Part shown: positions 10,063 through 21,517 of the stretch, piece after piece | Layout: each line of letters begins with the position of its first letter | Numbering within the stretch: position 1 is the first letter of the stretch | Source of the DNA: Zeugodacus cucurbitae | Taxonomy: Eukaryota; Arthropoda; Insecta; Diptera; Tephritidae | Reading direction: 5' to 3' | Length of the DNA stretch: 64,000 nucleotides | NCBI RefSeq assembly: GCF_028554725.1 | Contig: NC_071672.1 | Coordinates: 5,424,501-5,488,500 of the forward strand | Program-made: the position numbers and the translations under genes | Notes under the pieces: model-generated | What the model was told of the DNA's origin: nothing | Database searches by the model: none | The model's input: only the letters and a program-made list of their open reading frames with translations

Positions 10063-11823
10063 CCTTGTCTTGTCTTGTCTTGTCTTCTCTTGTCTTGTCT
10101 TCTCTTCTCTTGTCCTGTTTTGTCTTGTCATGTCATGTCATGTCATGTGTTGTGTTGTGTTGTCTTGTCTTGTCTTGCCTTGTCTTGTCTTGTCCTGTCC
10201 TGTCCTCTCCTGTCCTGTCCTGTCTTGTCTTGTCATGTCATGTCATGTCATGTCTTGTCTTGTCTTATCTTGTCTTGTCTTGTCTTGTCTTGTCTTGTCT
10301 TGTCTTGTCTTGTCTTGTCTTGTCTTGTCATGTCATGTCGTATGTTGTGTTGTTTTGTCTTGTCTTGTTTTGTCTTGTCATGTCATGTCATGTCATGTGT
10401 TGTGTTGTGTTGTCTTGTTTTGTCTTGTCTTGCCTTGTCTTGTCTTGTCCTGTCCTGTCCTGTCCTGTCCTGTCCTGTCCTGTCTTGTCTTGTCATGTCA
10501 TGTCATGTCATGTCATGTCATGTCATGTCTTGTCTGGTCTTATCTTGTCTTGTCTTGTCTTGTCTTGTCTTGTCTTGTCTTGTCTTGTCTTGTCTTGTCT
10601 TGTCTTGTCTTGTCTTGTCTTATCTTGTCTTACCTTGTCTTGTCTTGTCTTGTCTTGTCTTGTCTTGTCTTGTCTTGTCTTGTCTTGTCTTGTCTTGTCT
10701 TGTCTTGTCTTGTCTTGTCTTGTCTTGTCTTGTCTTGTCTTGTCTTGTCTTGTCTTTTCTTGTCTTGTCTTGTCTTGTCTTGTCTTATCTTGTCTTGTCT
10801 TGTCCTGTCTTGTCTTGTCTTATCTTGTCTTGTCTTGTCTTGTCTTGTCTTGTCTTGTCTTGTCTTGTCTTGTCTTGTCTTGTCTTGTCTTGTCTTGTCC
10901 TGTCATGTCATGTCATGTGTTGTGTTGTGTTGTTTTGTCTTGTCTTGTTTTGTCTTGTTTTGTCTTGTCTTGTCTTGTCTTGTCTTGTCATGTCTTGTCT
11001 TGTCTTGTCTTGTCTTGTCTTGTCTTGTCTTGTCTTGTCTTGTCTTGTCTTGTCTTGTCTTGTCTTGTCTTGTCTTGTCTTATCTTGTCTTGTCTTGTCC
11101 TGTCCTGTCCTGTCTTGTCTTGTCATGTCATGTCATGTCATGTCTTGTCTTGTCTTGTCTTATCTTGTCTTACCTTGTCTTGTCTTGTCTTGTCTTGTCT
11201 TGTCTTGTCTTGTCTTGTCTTGTCTTGTCTTGTCTTGTCTTGTCTTGTCTTGTCTTGTCTTGTCTTGTCTTGTCTTATCTTGTCTTACCTTGTCTTGTCT
11301 TGTCTTGTCTTGTCTTGTCTTGTCTTGTCTTGTCTTGTCTTGTCTTGTCTTGTCTTGTCTTGTCTTATCTTGTCTTGTCTTGTCTTGTCTTGTCTTGTCT
11401 TGTCTTGTCTTGTCTTGTCTTGTCTTGTCTTGTCTTGTCTTGTCTTGTCCTGTCATGTCATGTCATGTGTTGTGTTGTGTTGTTTTGTCTTGTCTTGTTT
11501 TGTCTTGTTTTGTCTTGTCTTGTCTTGTCTTGTCTTGTCATGTCTTGTCTTGTCTTGTCTTGTCTTGTCTTGTCTTGTCTTGTCTTGTCTTGTCTTGTCT
11601 TGTCTTGTCTTGTCTTGTCTTATCTTGTCTTGTCTTGTCCTGTCCTGTCCTGTCTTGTCTTGTCATGTCATGTCATGTCATGTCTTGTCTTGTCTTGTCT
11701 TGTCTTGTCATGTCATGTCTTGTCGTGTCTTGTCTTGTCATGTCATGTGTTGTGTTGTGTTGTTTTGTCTTGTCTTGTTTTGTCTTGTCATGTCTTATCT
11801 TGTCTTGTCTTGTCTTGTCCTGT

Positions 11824-11830
11824 CCGTTCG
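11824..11830 (+). repeat. CCGTTCG marker 1
   Basis: CCGTTCG sits where other copies have CCT, CGT. The difference is a swap of two adjacent bases (TG to GT) across the pentamer boundary. The other seven copies start at 12360, 12600, 17550, 17750, 19011, 21935 and 22501. None lies outside 11.8-22.6 kb. Confidence 0.9.
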
Positions 11831-11946
11831 TGTCTTGTCTTGTCTTGTCATGTCATGTCATGTCGTATGTTGTGTAGTTTTGTCTTGCCTTGTTTTGTCT
11901 TGTCATGTCTTATCTTGTCTTGTATTGTCTTGTCTTGTTTTGTCTT

Positions 11947-11980
11947 CTTAATTAATTTAAAAAAAAATCAAACACAATTG
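11947..11980 (+). repeat. AT-rich linker 7 (TTT form, A9; U2/Q)
   Basis: Variant TTAATTAATTT with 9 A, which creates TTTAAA. First U2 upstream flank and first Q downstream flank in the window. Confidence 0.96.
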
Positions 11981-12184
11981 TCTTGTCTTGTCTTGTCTTG
12001 TCTTCTCTTGTCTTGTCCTGTTTTGTCTTGTCATGTCATGTCATGTCATGTCATGTCATGTGTTGTGTTGTGTTGTTTTGTCTTGTCTTGTCTTGTCTAG
12101 TCTTTTCTTGTCTTGTCTTGTCTAGTCTTGTCTTGTTTTGTCTTGTCATGTCTTGTCATGTCATGTCTTGTCTTGTTTTGTCTT
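11947..12184 (+). repeat. Short Q-type linker unit, 238 bp
   Basis: 41 pentamers. A CTTCTC cluster and a long CAT run are followed by two CTA pentamers flanking TTCTT. The same short unit recurs at 18593 (233 bp) and 22073 (238 bp), each time followed by a unit that carries CCGTTCG. Confidence 0.92.
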
Positions 12185-12218
12185 CTTAATTAATTTAAAA
12201 AAAAATCAAACACAATTG
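12185..12218 (+). repeat. AT-rich linker 8 (TTT form, A9; U1/Q)
   Basis: Same variant as linker 7, 238 bp away. Confidence 0.96.
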
Positions 12219-12732
12219 TCTTGTCTTGTCTTGTCTTCTCTTGTTTTGTCCTGTTTTGTCTTGTCATGTCATGTCATGTCATGTGTTGTGTTGTGTTGTG
12301 TTGTTTTGTCTTGTCTAGTTTTGTCATGTCTTATCTTGTCTTGTCTTGTCTTGTCCTGTCCGTTCGTGTCTTGTCTTGTCTTGTCTTGTCTTGTCTTATC
12401 TTGTCTTGTCTTGTCCTGTCCTGTCCTGTCTTGTCTTGTCATGTCATGTCATGTCATGTCTTGTCTTGTCTTGTCTTGTCTTGTCATGTCATGTCTTGTC
12501 GTGTCTTGTCTTGTCATGTCATGTGTTGTGTTGTGTTGTTTTGTCTTGTCTTGTTTTGTCTTGTCATGTCTTATCTTGTCTTGTCTTGTCTTGTCCTGTC
12601 CGTTCGTGTCTTGTCTTGTCTTGTCATGTCATGTCATGTCGTATGTTGTGTAGTTTTGTCTTGCCTTGTTTTGTCTTGTCATGTCTTATCTTGTCTTGTC
12701 TTGTCTTGTATTGTCTTGTCTTGTTTTGTCTT
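12185..12732 (+). repeat. Q-type linker unit, 548 bp
   Basis: 103 pentamers, with two CCGTTCG markers (12360, 12600), then CGTATG and TGTAG and a U2 tail. The 5' end matches 18826 and 22311. The 3' end matches that of 10028-11946. Confidence 0.9.
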
Positions 12733-12766
12733 CTTAATTAATTAAAAAAAAAATCAAACACAATTG
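12733..12766 (+). repeat. AT-rich linker 9 (A10; U2/Q)
   Basis: Regular form with 10 A. Confidence 0.96.
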
Positions 12767-12852
12767 TCTTGTCTTGTCTTGTCTTGTCTTCTCTTGTCTT
12801 GTCCTGTTTTGTCTTGTCATGTCATGTCATGTCATGTCATGTCGTGTGTTGT

Positions 12853-12883
<31 letters not shown>

Positions 12884-13227
12884 TTGTCTTGTCTTGTCTT
12901 GTCTTGTCTTGTCGTGTCTTGTCTTGTCGTGTCTTGTCTTGTCTTGCCCTGTCTTGTATTTTCTTGTCTTGTCTTGTCTTATCTTGTCTTGTCTTGTCTT
13001 GTCTTGTCTTGTCTTGTCTTGTCTTGTCTTGTCTTGTCTTGTCTTGTCTTGTCTTGTCTTGTCTTGTCTTGTCTTGTCCTGTCCTGTCATGTCATGACTT
13101 GCCTTGTCTTGTCTTGTCTTGTCTTTTCTTATCTTGTCTTGTCTTGTCATTTCTTGTCTTGTCTTGTCTTGCCTTGTCTTGTCTTGTCCTGTCCTGTCCT
13201 GCCTTGTCTTGTCATGTGTTGTGTTGT

Positions 13228-13258
<31 letters not shown>

Positions 13259-13440
13259 TTGTCATGTCTTGTCTTGTCTTGTCTTGTCTTGTCTTGTCTT
13301 GTCTTGCCTTATCTTGCCTTGTCTTGTCTTGTCTTGTCTTGTCATGTCTTGTCTTATCTTGTCTTGTCTTGTCTTGTCTTGTCTTGTCTTGTCTTGTCCT
13401 GTCTTGTCTTGTCTTGTCTTGTCTTGTCCTGTCCTGTCTT

Positions 13441-13852
13441 GTCTTGTCATGTCATGTCATGTCATGTCGTGTGTTGTGTTGTTTTGTCTTGTCTTGTTTT
13501 GTCTTGTCATGTCTTATCTTGTCTTGTCATGTCATGTCATGTCATGTGTTGTGTTGTGTGTTTTTGTCTTGTCTTGTCTTGCCTTGTCTTTTCTTGTCTT
13601 GTTTTATGTTGTCTTGTCATGTAATGTCATGTCGTGTGTTGTGTTGTTTTGTCATGTCTTGTCTTATATTGTCTTGTCTTGTCTTGTCTTGTCTTGTTTT
13701 GTCTTGTCTTGTCTTGTTTTATGTTGTCTTGTCTTGTCTTGTCTTGTCATGTAATGTCATGTCGTGTGTTGTGTTGTTTTGTCATGTCTTGTCTTATATT
13801 GTCTTGTCTTGTCTTGTCTTGTCTTGTCATGTCATGTCATGTCGTGTGTTGT

Positions 13853-13865
<13 letters not shown>
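13441..13865 (+). repeat. 420-bp variant block, copy 1
   Basis: Marked by the unusual consecutive pentamers GTGTG and TTTTT (about 13556), and by GTTTT-ATGTT and GTAAT-GTCAT combinations that occur twice. Copy 2 lies at 15376-15800. The order of variants is the same and phase is kept. Confidence 0.88.
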
Positions 13866-13883
<18 letters not shown>

Positions 13884-14060
13884 TTGTCTTGTCTTGTCTT
13901 GTCTTGTCTTGTCTTGTCTTGTCTTGTCTTGTCTTGTCTTGTCTTGTCTTGTCTTGTCTTGTGTTGTTTTGTCTTGTCTTGTCTGGTCTTGTCTTGTCTT
14001 GTCTTTTCCTGTCTTGTCTTGTCATGTCTTGTCATGTCATGTCTTGTCTTGTTTTGTCTT

Positions 14061-14095
14061 CTTAATTAATTAAAAAAAAAAATCAAACACAATTG
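14061..14095 (+). repeat. AT-rich linker 10 (A11; U1/P)
   Basis: Regular linker. Partner of linker 4. Confidence 0.97.
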
Positions 14096-14304
14096 CCTTG
14101 TCTTGTCTTGTCTTGTCTTCTCTTGTCTTGTCTTCTCTTCTCTTGTCCTGTTTTGTCTTGTCATGTCATGTCATGTCATGTGTTGTGTTGTGTTGTCTTG
14201 TCTTGTCTTGCCTTGTCTTGTCTTGTCCTGTCCTGTCCTCTCCTGTCCTGTCCTGTCTTGTCTTGTCATGTCATGTCATGTCATGTCTTGTCTTGTCTTA
14301 TCTT

Positions 14305-14559
14305 GTCTTGTCTTGTCTTGTCTTGTCTTGTCTTGTCTTGTCTTGTCTTGTCTTGTCTTGTCTTGTCTTGTCTTGTCTTGTCTTGTCTTGTCTTGTCTTG
14401 TCTTGTCTTGTCTTGTCTTGTCTTGTCTTGTCTTGTCTTGTCTTGTCTTGTCTTGTCTTGTCTTGTCTTGTCTTGTCTTGTCTTGTCTTGTCTTGTCTTG
14501 TCTTGTCTTGTCTTGTCTTGTCTTGTCTTGTCTTGTCTTGTCTTGTCTTGTCTTGTCTT
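14305..14559 (+). repeat. Pure GTCTT tract, 51 units
   Basis: Bounded by ATCTT (14300) and GCCTT (14560). Confidence 0.95.
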
Positions 14560-14734
14560 GCCTTGTCTTGTCTTGTCCTGTCCTGTCCTGTCTTGTCTTG
14601 TCATGTCTTGTCTTGTCTTGTCTTGTCTTGTCTTGCCTTGTCTTGTCTTGTCTTGTCTGGTCTTGTCCTGTCTTGTCCTTTCCTGTCTTGTCTTGTCATG
14701 TCTTGTCATGTCATGTCTTGTCTTGTTTTGTCTT

Positions 14735-14769
14735 CTTAATTAATTAAAAAAAAAAATCAAACACAATTG
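14735..14769 (+). repeat. AT-rich linker 11 (A11; U1/P)
   Basis: Regular linker. Partner of linker 5. Confidence 0.97.
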
Positions 14770-15375
14770 CCTTGTCTTGTCTTGTCTTGTCTTCTCTTGT
14801 CTTGTCTTCTCTTCTCTTGTCCTGTTTTGTCTTGTCATGTCATGTCATGTCATGTGTTGTGTTGTGTTGTCTTGTCTTGTCTTGCCTTGTCTTGTCTTGT
14901 CCTGTCCTGTCCTCTCCTGTCCTGTCCTGTCTTGTCTTGTCATGTCATGTCATGTCATGTCTTGTCTTGTCTTATCTTGTCTTGTCTTGTCTTGTCTTGT
15001 CTTGTCTTGTCTTGTCTTGTCTTGTCTTGTCTTGTCTTGTCATGTCATGTCGTATGTTGTGTTGTTTTGTCTTGTCTTGTTTTGTCTTGTCATGTCATGT
15101 CATGTCATGTGTTGTGTTGTCTTGTCTTGTCTTGTCTTGTCATGTCGTATGTTGTGTTGTCTTGTCTTGTCTTGTCTTGTCTTGTCTTGTCTTGTCTTGT
15201 CTTGTCTTGTCTTGTCTTGTCTTGTCTTGTCTTGTCTTGTCTTGTCTTGTCTTGTCTTGTCTTGTCTTGTCTTGTCTTGTCCTGTCATGTCATGTCATGT
15301 GTTGTGTTGTGTTGTTTTGTCTTGTCTTGTTTTGTCTTGTCATGTCTTGTCTTGTCTTGTCTTGTCTTGTCATGT

Positions 15376-15785
15376 CTTGTCTTGTCATGTCATGTCATGT
15401 CATGTCGTGTGTTGTGTTGTTTTGTCTTGTCTTGTTTTGTCTTGTCATGTCTTATCTTGTCTTGTCATGTCATGTCATGTCATGTGTTGTGTTGTGTGTT
15501 TTTGTCTTGTCTTGTCTTGCCTTGTCTTTTCTTGTCTTGTTTTATGTTGTCTTGTCATGTAATGTCATGTCGTGTGTTGTGTTGTTTTGTCATGTCTTGT
15601 CTTATATTGTCTTGTCTTGTCTTGTCTTGTTTTGTCTTGTCTTGTCTTGTTTTATGTTGTCTTGTCTTGTCTTGTCTTGTCATGTAATGTCATGTCGTGT
15701 GTTGTGTTGTTTTGTCATGTCTTGTCTTATATTGTCTTGTCTTGTCTTGTCTTGTCTTGTCATGTCATGTCATGTCGTGTGTTGT

Positions 15786-15800
<15 letters not shown>
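15376..15800 (+). repeat. 420-bp variant block, copy 2
   Basis: Same order of rare pentamers as 13441-13865, including GTGTG then TTTTT near 15495. It lies about 1.94 kb after copy 1, in a different linker unit. Confidence 0.88.
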
Positions 15801-15816
<16 letters not shown>

Positions 15817-16049
15817 TTGTTTTGTCTTGTTTTGTCTTGTCATGTCTTGTCTTGTCTTTCTTGTCTTGTCTTGTCTTGTCTTGTCTTGTCTTGTCTTGTC
15901 TTGTCTTGTCTTGTCTTGTCTTGTCTTGTCTTGTCTTGTCTTGTCATGTCGTGTGTTGTGTTGTTTTGTCGTGTCTTATTTTGTCTTGTCCTGTCCTGTC
16001 CTGTCTTGTCTTGTCATGTCATGTCATGTCATGTCATGTCGTGTGTTGT

Positions 16050-16080
<31 letters not shown>

Positions 16081-16382
16081 TTCTCTTTTCTTGTCTTGTC
16101 TTGTCTTGTCTTGTCTTGTCTTGTCTTGTCTTGTCTTGTCATGTCATGTCTTGTCTTGTCTTGTCTTGTCTTGTCTTGTCTTGTCTTGTCTTGTCTTGTC
16201 TTGTCTTGTCTTGTCCTGTCATGTCATGTCATGTCATGTCATGTGTTGTGTTGTGTTGTTTTGTCTTGTCTTGTTTTGTCTTGTCATGTCTTGTCTTGTC
16301 TTGTCTTGTCTTGTCATGTCTTGTCTTGTCTTGTCTTGTCTTGTCTTGTCTTGTCTGGTGTTGTCTTGTCTTATCTTATCTT

Positions 16383-16642
16383 GTCTTGTCTTGTCTTGTC
16401 TTGTCTTGTCTTGTCTTGTCTTGTCTTGTCTTGTCTTGTCTTGTCTTGTCTTGTCTTGTCTTGTCTTGTCTTGTCTTGTCTTGTCTTGTCTTGTCTTGTC
16501 TTGTCTTGTCTTGTCTTGTCTTGTCTTGTCTTGTCTTGTCTTGTCTTGTCTTGTCTTGTCTTGTCTTGTCTTGTCTTGTCTTGTCTTGTCTTGTCTTGTC
16601 TTGTCTTGTCTTGTCTTGTCTTGTCTTGTCTTGTCTTGTCTT
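16383..16642 (+). repeat. Pure GTCTT tract, 52 units
   Basis: Bounded by ATCTT (16378) and TTT (16643). Confidence 0.94.
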
Positions 16643-18592
16643 GTTTTGTCTTGTCTTGTCTTGTCTTGTCTTGTCTTGTCTTGTCTTGTCTTGTCTTATC
16701 TTGTCTTGTCTTGTCTTGTCTTGTCTTGTCTTGTCTTGTCTTGTCCTGTCATGTCATGTCATGTGTTGTTTTGTCTTGTCTTGTTTTGTCTTGTCTTGTC
16801 TTGTCTTGTCTTGTCTTGTCATGTCTTGTCTTGTCTTGTCTTGTCTTGTCTTGTCTTGTCTTGTCTTGTCTTGTCTTGTCTTGTCTTGTCTTGTCTTGTC
16901 TGGTCTTATCTTGTCTTATCTTGTCTTGTCTTGTCTTGTCTTGTCTTGTCTTGTCTTGTCTTGTCTTGTCTTGTCTTGTCTTGTCTTGTCTTGTCTTGTC
17001 TTGTCTTACCTTGTCTTGTCTTGTCTTGTCTTGTCTTGTCTTGTCTTGTCTTGTCTTGTCTTGTCTTTTCTTGTCTTGTCTTGTCTTGTCTTATCTTGTC
17101 TTACCTTGTCTTGTCTTGTCTTGTCTTGTCTTGTCTTGTCTTGTCTTGTCTTGTCTTGTCTTGTCTTGTCTTGTCTTGTCCTGTCATGTCATGTCATGTG
17201 TTGTGTTGTGTTGTTTTCTCTTGTCTTGTTTTGTCTTGTTTTGTCTTGTCTTGTCTTGTCTTGTCTTGTCATGTCTTGTCTTGTCTTGTCTTGTCTTGTC
17301 TTGTCTTGTCTTGTCTTGTCTTGTCTTGTCTTGTCTTGTCTTGTCTTATCTTGTCTTGTCTTGTCCTGTCCTGTCCTGTCTTGTCTTGTCATGTCATGTC
17401 ATGTCATGTCTTGTCTTGTCTTGTCTTGTCTTGTCATGTCATGTCTTGTCGTGTCTTGTCTTGTCATGTCATGTGTTGTGTTGTGTTGTTTTGTCTTGTC
17501 TTGTTTTGTCTTGTCATGTCTTATCTTGTCTTGTCTTGTCTTGTCCTGTCCGTTCGTGTCTTGTCTTGTCTTGTCATGTCATGTCATGTCGTATGTTGTG
17601 TTGTTTTCTCTTGTCTTGTTTTGTCTTGTTTTGTCTTGTCTTGTCTTGTCTTGTCTTGTCATGTCTTGTCATGTCTTGTCTTGTCTTGTCTTGTCTTGTC
17701 TTGTTTTGTCTTGTCATGTCTTATCTTGTCTTGTCTTGTCTTGTCCTGTCCGTTCGTGTCTTGTCTTGTCTTGTCATGTCATGTCATGTGTTGTGTTGTG
17801 TTGTTTTCTCTTGTCTTGTTTTGTCTTGTTTTGTCTTGTCTTGTCTTGTCTTGTCTTGTCATGTCTTGTCTTGTCTTGTCTTGTCTTGTCTTGTTTTGTC
17901 TTGTCTTGTCTTGTCTTGTCTTGTCTTGTCTTGTCTTATCTTGTCTTGTCTTGTCTTGTCTTGTCTTGTCTTGTCTTGTCTTGTCTTGTCTTGTCCTGTC
18001 ATGTCATGTCATGTGTTGTTTTGTCTTGTCTTGTTTTGTCTTGTCTTGTCTTGTCTTGTCTTGTCTTGTCATGTCTTGTCTTGTCTTGTCTTGTCTTGTC
18101 TTGTCTTGTCTTGTCTTGTCTTGTCTTGTCTTGTCTTGTCTGGTCTTATCTTGTCTTGTCTTGTCTTGTCTTGTCTTGTCTTGTCTTGTCTTGTCTTGTC
18201 CTGTCATGTCATGTCATGTGTTGTGTTGTGTTGTTTTCTCTTGTCTTGTTTTGTCTTGTTTTGTCTTGTCTTGTCTTGTCTTGTCTTGTCATGTCTTGTC
18301 TTGTCTTGTCTTGTCTTGTCTTGTCTTGTCTTGTCTTGTCTTGTCTTGTCTTGTCTTGTCTTGTCTTGTCTTATCTTGTCTTGTCTTGTCCTGTCCTGTC
18401 CTGTCTTGTCTTGTCATGTCATGTCATGTCATGTCTTGTCTTGTCTTGTCTTGTCTTGTCATGTCATGTCTTGTCGTGTCTTGTCTTGTCATGTCATGTG
18501 TTGTGTTGTGTTGTTTTGTCTTGTCTTGTTTTGTCTTGTCATGTCTTATCTTGTCTTGTCTTGTCTTGTATTGTCTTGTCTTGTTTTGTCTT

Positions 18593-18626
18593 CTTAATTA
18601 ATTTAAAAAAAAATCAAACACAATTG
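18593..18626 (+). repeat. AT-rich linker 12 (TTT form, A9; U2/Q)
   Basis: Same variant as linkers 7 and 8. It heads the second copy of the short-unit pair. Confidence 0.96.
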
Positions 18627-18825
18627 TCTTGTCTTGTCTTGTCTTGTCTTCTCTTGTCTTGTCCTGTTTTGTCTTGTCATGTCATGTCATGTCATGTCAT
18701 GTGTTGTGTTGTGTTGTTTTGTCTTGTCTTGTCTTGTCTAGTCTTTTCTTGTCTTGTCTTGTCTAGTCTTGTCTTGTTTTGTCTTGTCATGTCTTGTCAT
18801 GTCATGTCTTGTCTTGTTTTGTCTT
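18593..18825 (+). repeat. Short Q-type linker unit, 233 bp
   Basis: 40 pentamers, one fewer than 11947-12184. Same CTA, TTCTT, CTA signature. Confidence 0.92.
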
Positions 18826-18859
18826 CTTAATTAATTTAAAAAAAAATCAAACACAATTG
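18826..18859 (+). repeat. AT-rich linker 13 (TTT form, A9; U1/Q)
   Basis: Same variant as linker 8. Confidence 0.96.
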
Positions 18860-19093
18860 TCTTGTCTTGTCTTGTCTTGTCTTGTCTTCTCTTGTTTTGT
18901 CCTGTTTTGTCTTGTCATGTCATGTCATGTCATGTGTTGTGTTGTGTTGTGTTGTTTTGTCTTGTCTAGTTTTGTCATGTCTTATCTTGTCTTGTCTTGT
19001 CTTGTCCTGTCCGTTCGTGTCTTGTCTTGTCTTGTCATGTCATGTCATGTCGTATGTTGTGTAGTTTTGTCTTGCCTTGTTTTGTCTTGTCAT

Positions 19094-19463
19094 GTCTTGT
19101 CTTGTCTTGTCTTGTCTTGTCTTGTCTTGTCTTGTCTTGTCTTGTCTTGTCTTGTCTTGTCTTGTCTTGTCTTGTCTTGTCTTGTCTTGTCTTGTCTTGT
19201 CTTGTCTTGTCTTGTCTTGTCTTGTCTTGTCTTGTCTTGTCTTGTCTTGTCTTGTCTTGTCTTGTCTTGTCTTGTCTTGTCTTGTCTTGTCTTGTCTTGT
19301 CTTGTCTTGTCTTGTCTTGTCTTGTCTTGTCTTGTCTTGTCTTGTCTTGTCTTGTCTTGTCTTGTCTTGTCTTGTCTTGTCTTGTCTTGTCTTGTCTTGT
19401 CTTGTCTTGTCTTGTCTTGTCTTGTCTTGTCTTGTCTTGTCTTGTCTTGTCTTGTCTTGTCTT
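19094..19463 (+). repeat. Pure GTCTT tract, 74 units
   Basis: Bounded by CAT (19089) and CCT (19464). The partner tract at 22584-22893 has 62 units. Confidence 0.95.
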
Positions 19464-19510
19464 GTCCTGTCTTGTCTTGTCATGTCATGTCATGTCATGT
19501 GTTGTGCTGC

Positions 19511-19541
<31 letters not shown>

Positions 19542-20093
19542 TTGTCTTGTCTTGTCTTGTCTTGTCTTGTGTTGTTTTGTCTTGTCTTGTCTGGTCTTGT
19601 CTTGTCTTGTCTTGTCTTGTCTTGTCTTGTCTTGTCGTGTCTTGTCTTGTCTTGTCTTGTCTTGTCTTGTCTTGTCTTGTCTTGTCTTGTCTTGTCTTGT
19701 CTTGTCTTGTCTTGTCTTGTCTTGTCTTGTCTTGTCTTGTCTTGTCTTGTCTTGTCTTGTCTTGTCTTGTCTTGTCTTGTCTTGTCTTGTCTTGTCTTGT
19801 CTTGTCTTGTGTTGTTTTGTCTTGTCTTGTCTGGTCTTGTCTTGTGTTGTCTTGTCTTGTCTTGTCTTGTCTTGTCTTGTCTTGTCTTGTCTTGTCTTAT
19901 ATTGTCTTGTCTTGTCTTGTCTTGTCCTGTCTTGTATTGTCATGTCCTGTCATGTCCTGTCATGTCATGTCATGTGTTGTTTTGTCTTGTTTTGTCTTGT
20001 CTTGTCTTGTCTTGTCTGGTCTTGTCTTGTCTTGTCCTTTCCTGTCTTGTCTTGTCATGTCTTGTCATGTCATGTCTTGTCTTGTTTTGTCTT

Positions 20094-20128
20094 CTTAATT
20101 AATTAAAAAAAAAAATCAAACACAATTG
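20094..20128 (+). repeat. AT-rich linker 14 (A11; U1/P)
   Basis: Last P-type linker in the window. Confidence 0.97.
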
Positions 20129-21257
20129 CCTTGTCTTGTCTTGTCTTGTCTTCTCTTGTCTTGTCTTCTCTTCTCTTGTCCTGTTTTGTCTTGTCATGTC
20201 ATGTCATGTCATGTGTTGTGTTGTGTTGTCTTGTTTTGTCTTGTCTTGCCTTGTCTTGTCTTGTCCTGTCCTGTCCTGTCCTGTCCTGTCCTGTCTTGTC
20301 TTGTCATGTCATGTCATGTCATGTCTTGTCTTGTCTTATCTTGTCTTGTCTTGTCTTGTCTTGTCTTGTCTTGTCTTGTCTTGTCTTGTCTTGTCTTGTC
20401 ATGTCATGTCGTATGTTGTGTTGTTTTGTCTTGTCTTGTTTTGTCTTGTCATGTCATGTCATGTCATGTGTTGTGTTGTGTTGTCTTGTTTTGTCTTGTC
20501 TTGCCTTGTCTTGTCTTGTCCTGTCCTGTCCTGTCCTGTCCTGTCCTGTCCTGTCTTGTCTTGTCATGTCATGTCATGTCATGTCATGTCATGTCATGTC
20601 TTGTCTTGTCTTATCTTGTCTTGTCTTGTCTTGTCTTGTCTTGTCTTGTCTTGTCTTGTCTTGTCTTGTCATGTCATGTCGTATGTTGTGTTGTCTTGTC
20701 TTGTCTTGTCTTGTCTTGTCTTGTCTTGTCTTGTCTTGTCTTGTCTTGTCTTGTCTTGTCTTGTCTTGTCTTGTCTTGTCTTGTCTTGTCTTGTCTTGTC
20801 TTGTCTTGTCCTGTCATGTCATGTCATGTGTTGTGTTGTGTTGTTTTGTCTTGTCTTGTTTTGTCTTGTCATGTCTTGTCTTGTCTTGTCTTGTCTTGTC
20901 ATGTCTTGTCTTGTCTTGTCTTGTCTTGTCTTGTCTTGTCTTGTCTTGTCTTGTCTTGTCTTGTCTTGTCTTGTCTTGTCTTGTCTTGTCTTGTCTTGTC
21001 TTGTCTTGTCTGGTCTTATCTTGTCTTATCTTGTCTTGTCTTGTCTTGTCTTGTCTTGTCTTGTCTTGTCTTGTCTTGTCTTATCTTGTCTTACCTTGTC
21101 TTGTCTTGTCTTGTCTTGTCTTGTCTTGTCTTGTCTTGTCTTGTCTTGTCTTGTCTTGTCTTGTCTTGTCTTGTCTTGTCTTGTCTTGTCTTGTCTTGTC
21201 TTGTCTTGTCTTGTCTTGTCTTGTCTTGTCTTATCTTGTCTTATCTTGTCTTACCTT

Positions 21258-21517
21258 GTCTTGTCTTGTCTTGTCTTGTCTTGTCTTGTCTTGTCTTGTC
21301 TTGTCTTGTCTTGTCTTGTCTTGTCTTGTCTTGTCTTGTCTTGTCTTGTCTTGTCTTGTCTTGTCTTGTCTTGTCTTGTCTTGTCTTGTCTTGTCTTGTC
21401 TTGTCTTGTCTTGTCTTGTCTTGTCTTGTCTTGTCTTGTCTTGTCTTGTCTTGTCTTGTCTTGTCTTGTCTTGTCTTGTCTTGTCTTGTCTTGTCTTGTC
21501 TTGTCTTGTCTTGTCTT
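21258..21517 (+). repeat. Pure GTCTT tract, 52 units
   Basis: Bounded by ACCTT (21253) and CAT (21518). Confidence 0.95.

Larger units (their letters stand above)
10028..11946 (+). repeat. P-type linker unit, 1919 bp (partner 20094-22072)
   Basis: 377 pentamers. A run of seven CCT pentamers lies at 10447-10481. GTCTT-ACCTT markers preceded by ATCTT lie near 10620, 11160 and 11280. CCGTTCG is at 11824, then CGTATG with TGTAG, then a U2 tail. Order and content match 20094-22072. Confidence 0.9.
12733..14060 (+). repeat. Q-type linker unit, 1328 bp, variant-rich
   Basis: 259 pentamers, with a high density of rare variants: CGT pairs, GCCCT (12955), GACTT (13095), GTCAT-TTCTT (13146) and ACCTT-like changes near 13310. 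It includes the 420-bp block at 13441-13865 that is repeated at 15376-15800. Confidence 0.88.
14061..14734 (+). repeat. P-type linker unit, 674 bp (partner 7190-7883)
   Basis: Same order of blocks as 7190-7883. Its main differences are four fewer consensus pentamers in the central tract and one extra CCT near 14665. Confidence 0.92.
14735..18592 (+). repeat. Composite P-type linker unit, 3858 bp
   Basis: Tract of 3824 bases = 764 pentamers plus one 4-base unit (TCTT at 15859-15862). It reads as a mosaic. The first 640 bp match 7884 onward. 15376-15800 is copy 2 of the 420-bp block. From about 16.9 kb it follows the 10028/20094 family (CTG-ATCTT, ACCTT, CCGTTCG at 17550 and 17750), ending with a U2 tail. 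Confidence 0.87.
18826..20093 (+). repeat. Q-type linker unit, 1268 bp (partner 22311-24003)
   Basis: 247 pentamers. CCGTTCG (19011), CGTATG/TGTAG, a 74-unit pure tract, GTGCT-GCGTT (19504), CGT (19634), an ATT cluster (about 19900-19980), then CCTTTCC and the U1 tail. The partner at 22311 has the same order and is longer. Confidence 0.9.

Noticed and set aside
12185..12218. Linker as a yeast-type replication origin
   Set aside because: The AT-rich core does not match the ARS consensus by eye, and origins in other eukaryotes have no such motif to test.
13551..13565. Phase break at the GTGTG-TTTTT site
   Set aside because: Counting shows that both are 5-base units, so phase is kept. These are substitutions, not an indel.
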